A stretch of 13,351 bases of DNA from Holosporales bacterium. GTDB lineage: Bacteria; Pseudomonadota; Alphaproteobacteria; RUG11792. The stretch's first letter is position 1. Every line of letters begins with the position of its first letter. The stretch spans positions 1-13,351 of the forward strand of contig JAISFY010000046.1 in NCBI GenBank assembly GCA_031263345.1. Reading direction: 5' to 3'. Shown piece after piece: positions 13,345 to 13,351 of this stretch. Position numbers and translations under genes: made by a program. The notes under the pieces were generated by a model. The model searched no databases. It saw only the letters and a list, made by a program, of their open reading frames with translations, and had not been told where the DNA came from.

Positions 13345-13351
13345 GAAAGTG

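Noticed and set aside
13301..13351. Start of RNase P RNA (a P3-like hairpin followed by GAAAGT)
   Set aside because: The conserved GAGGAAAGTCC region would need a C after GAAAGT, but the window has G, and the preceding GG is absent. In RNase P RNA the 5' end pairs distantly instead of folding at once into this hairpin.
13321..13351. Coding start ATG inside the hairpin (MRQVRSF...)
   Set aside because: Only ten codons are visible, the ATG sits in the loop region, and there is no well-spaced Shine-Dalgarno.

Overview
The window looks like an AT-rich alphaproteobacterial chromosome, probably from an intracellular, endosymbiont-like lineage of the Holosporales/Paracaedibacter type. This placement is an inference. 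It rests on the alphaproteobacterial character of LeuRS, RNase PH and L9, the TrpR-like YerC regulator, and large secreted proteins of no obvious housekeeping family, one ending in leucine-rich repeats. UGA is used as a stop and tryptophan is coded by TGG. No tRNA, rRNA, CRISPR array, insertion sequence or phage structural gene was recognised.

Region 1 (1-4377) is RNA metabolism and translation. On the minus strand, RNase PH (rph) reads directly into a CCA-adding nucleotidyltransferase (cca) that runs off the left edge; the two stop/start codons overlap. Both enzymes act on tRNA 3' ends. Divergently, leuS encodes leucyl-tRNA synthetase. The rph/leuS gap holds a perfect inverted repeat.

Region 2 (4367-6240) starts with a near-consensus promoter buried in the end of leuS. 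It drives a small exported protein, possibly of MlaC type, followed 2 nt later by a cytoplasmic MORN_2-repeat protein with a GTG start. Facing them is rplI (ribosomal protein L9) on the minus strand, without its usual rpsF/rpsR partners. The MORN gene and rplI share one TTAA as their two stop codons.

Region 3 (6319-10374) is the accessory part. It has a 759-residue exported protein with a C-terminal LRR-like tail, a small unrecognised minus-strand gene with a perfect Shine-Dalgarno, and a 392-residue exported protein with a patatin-like nucleophile elbow (GLSAGA). I read the two exported proteins as candidate host-directed factors.

Region 4 (10434-13240) is a tightly overlapping four-gene operon: a TrpR/YerC-type regulator, then substrate-binding protein, permease and ATPase of the TrpXYZ-like ABC importer family. 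A TrpR-fold regulator leading a transporter family that includes tryptophan/tyrosine importers suggests self-regulated uptake of an aromatic amino acid. A palindrome over the candidate -10 is a possible operator. The window ends in an extended -10 promoter followed at once by a long G.U-compensated hairpin, which looks like the 5' end of a structured RNA or leader.
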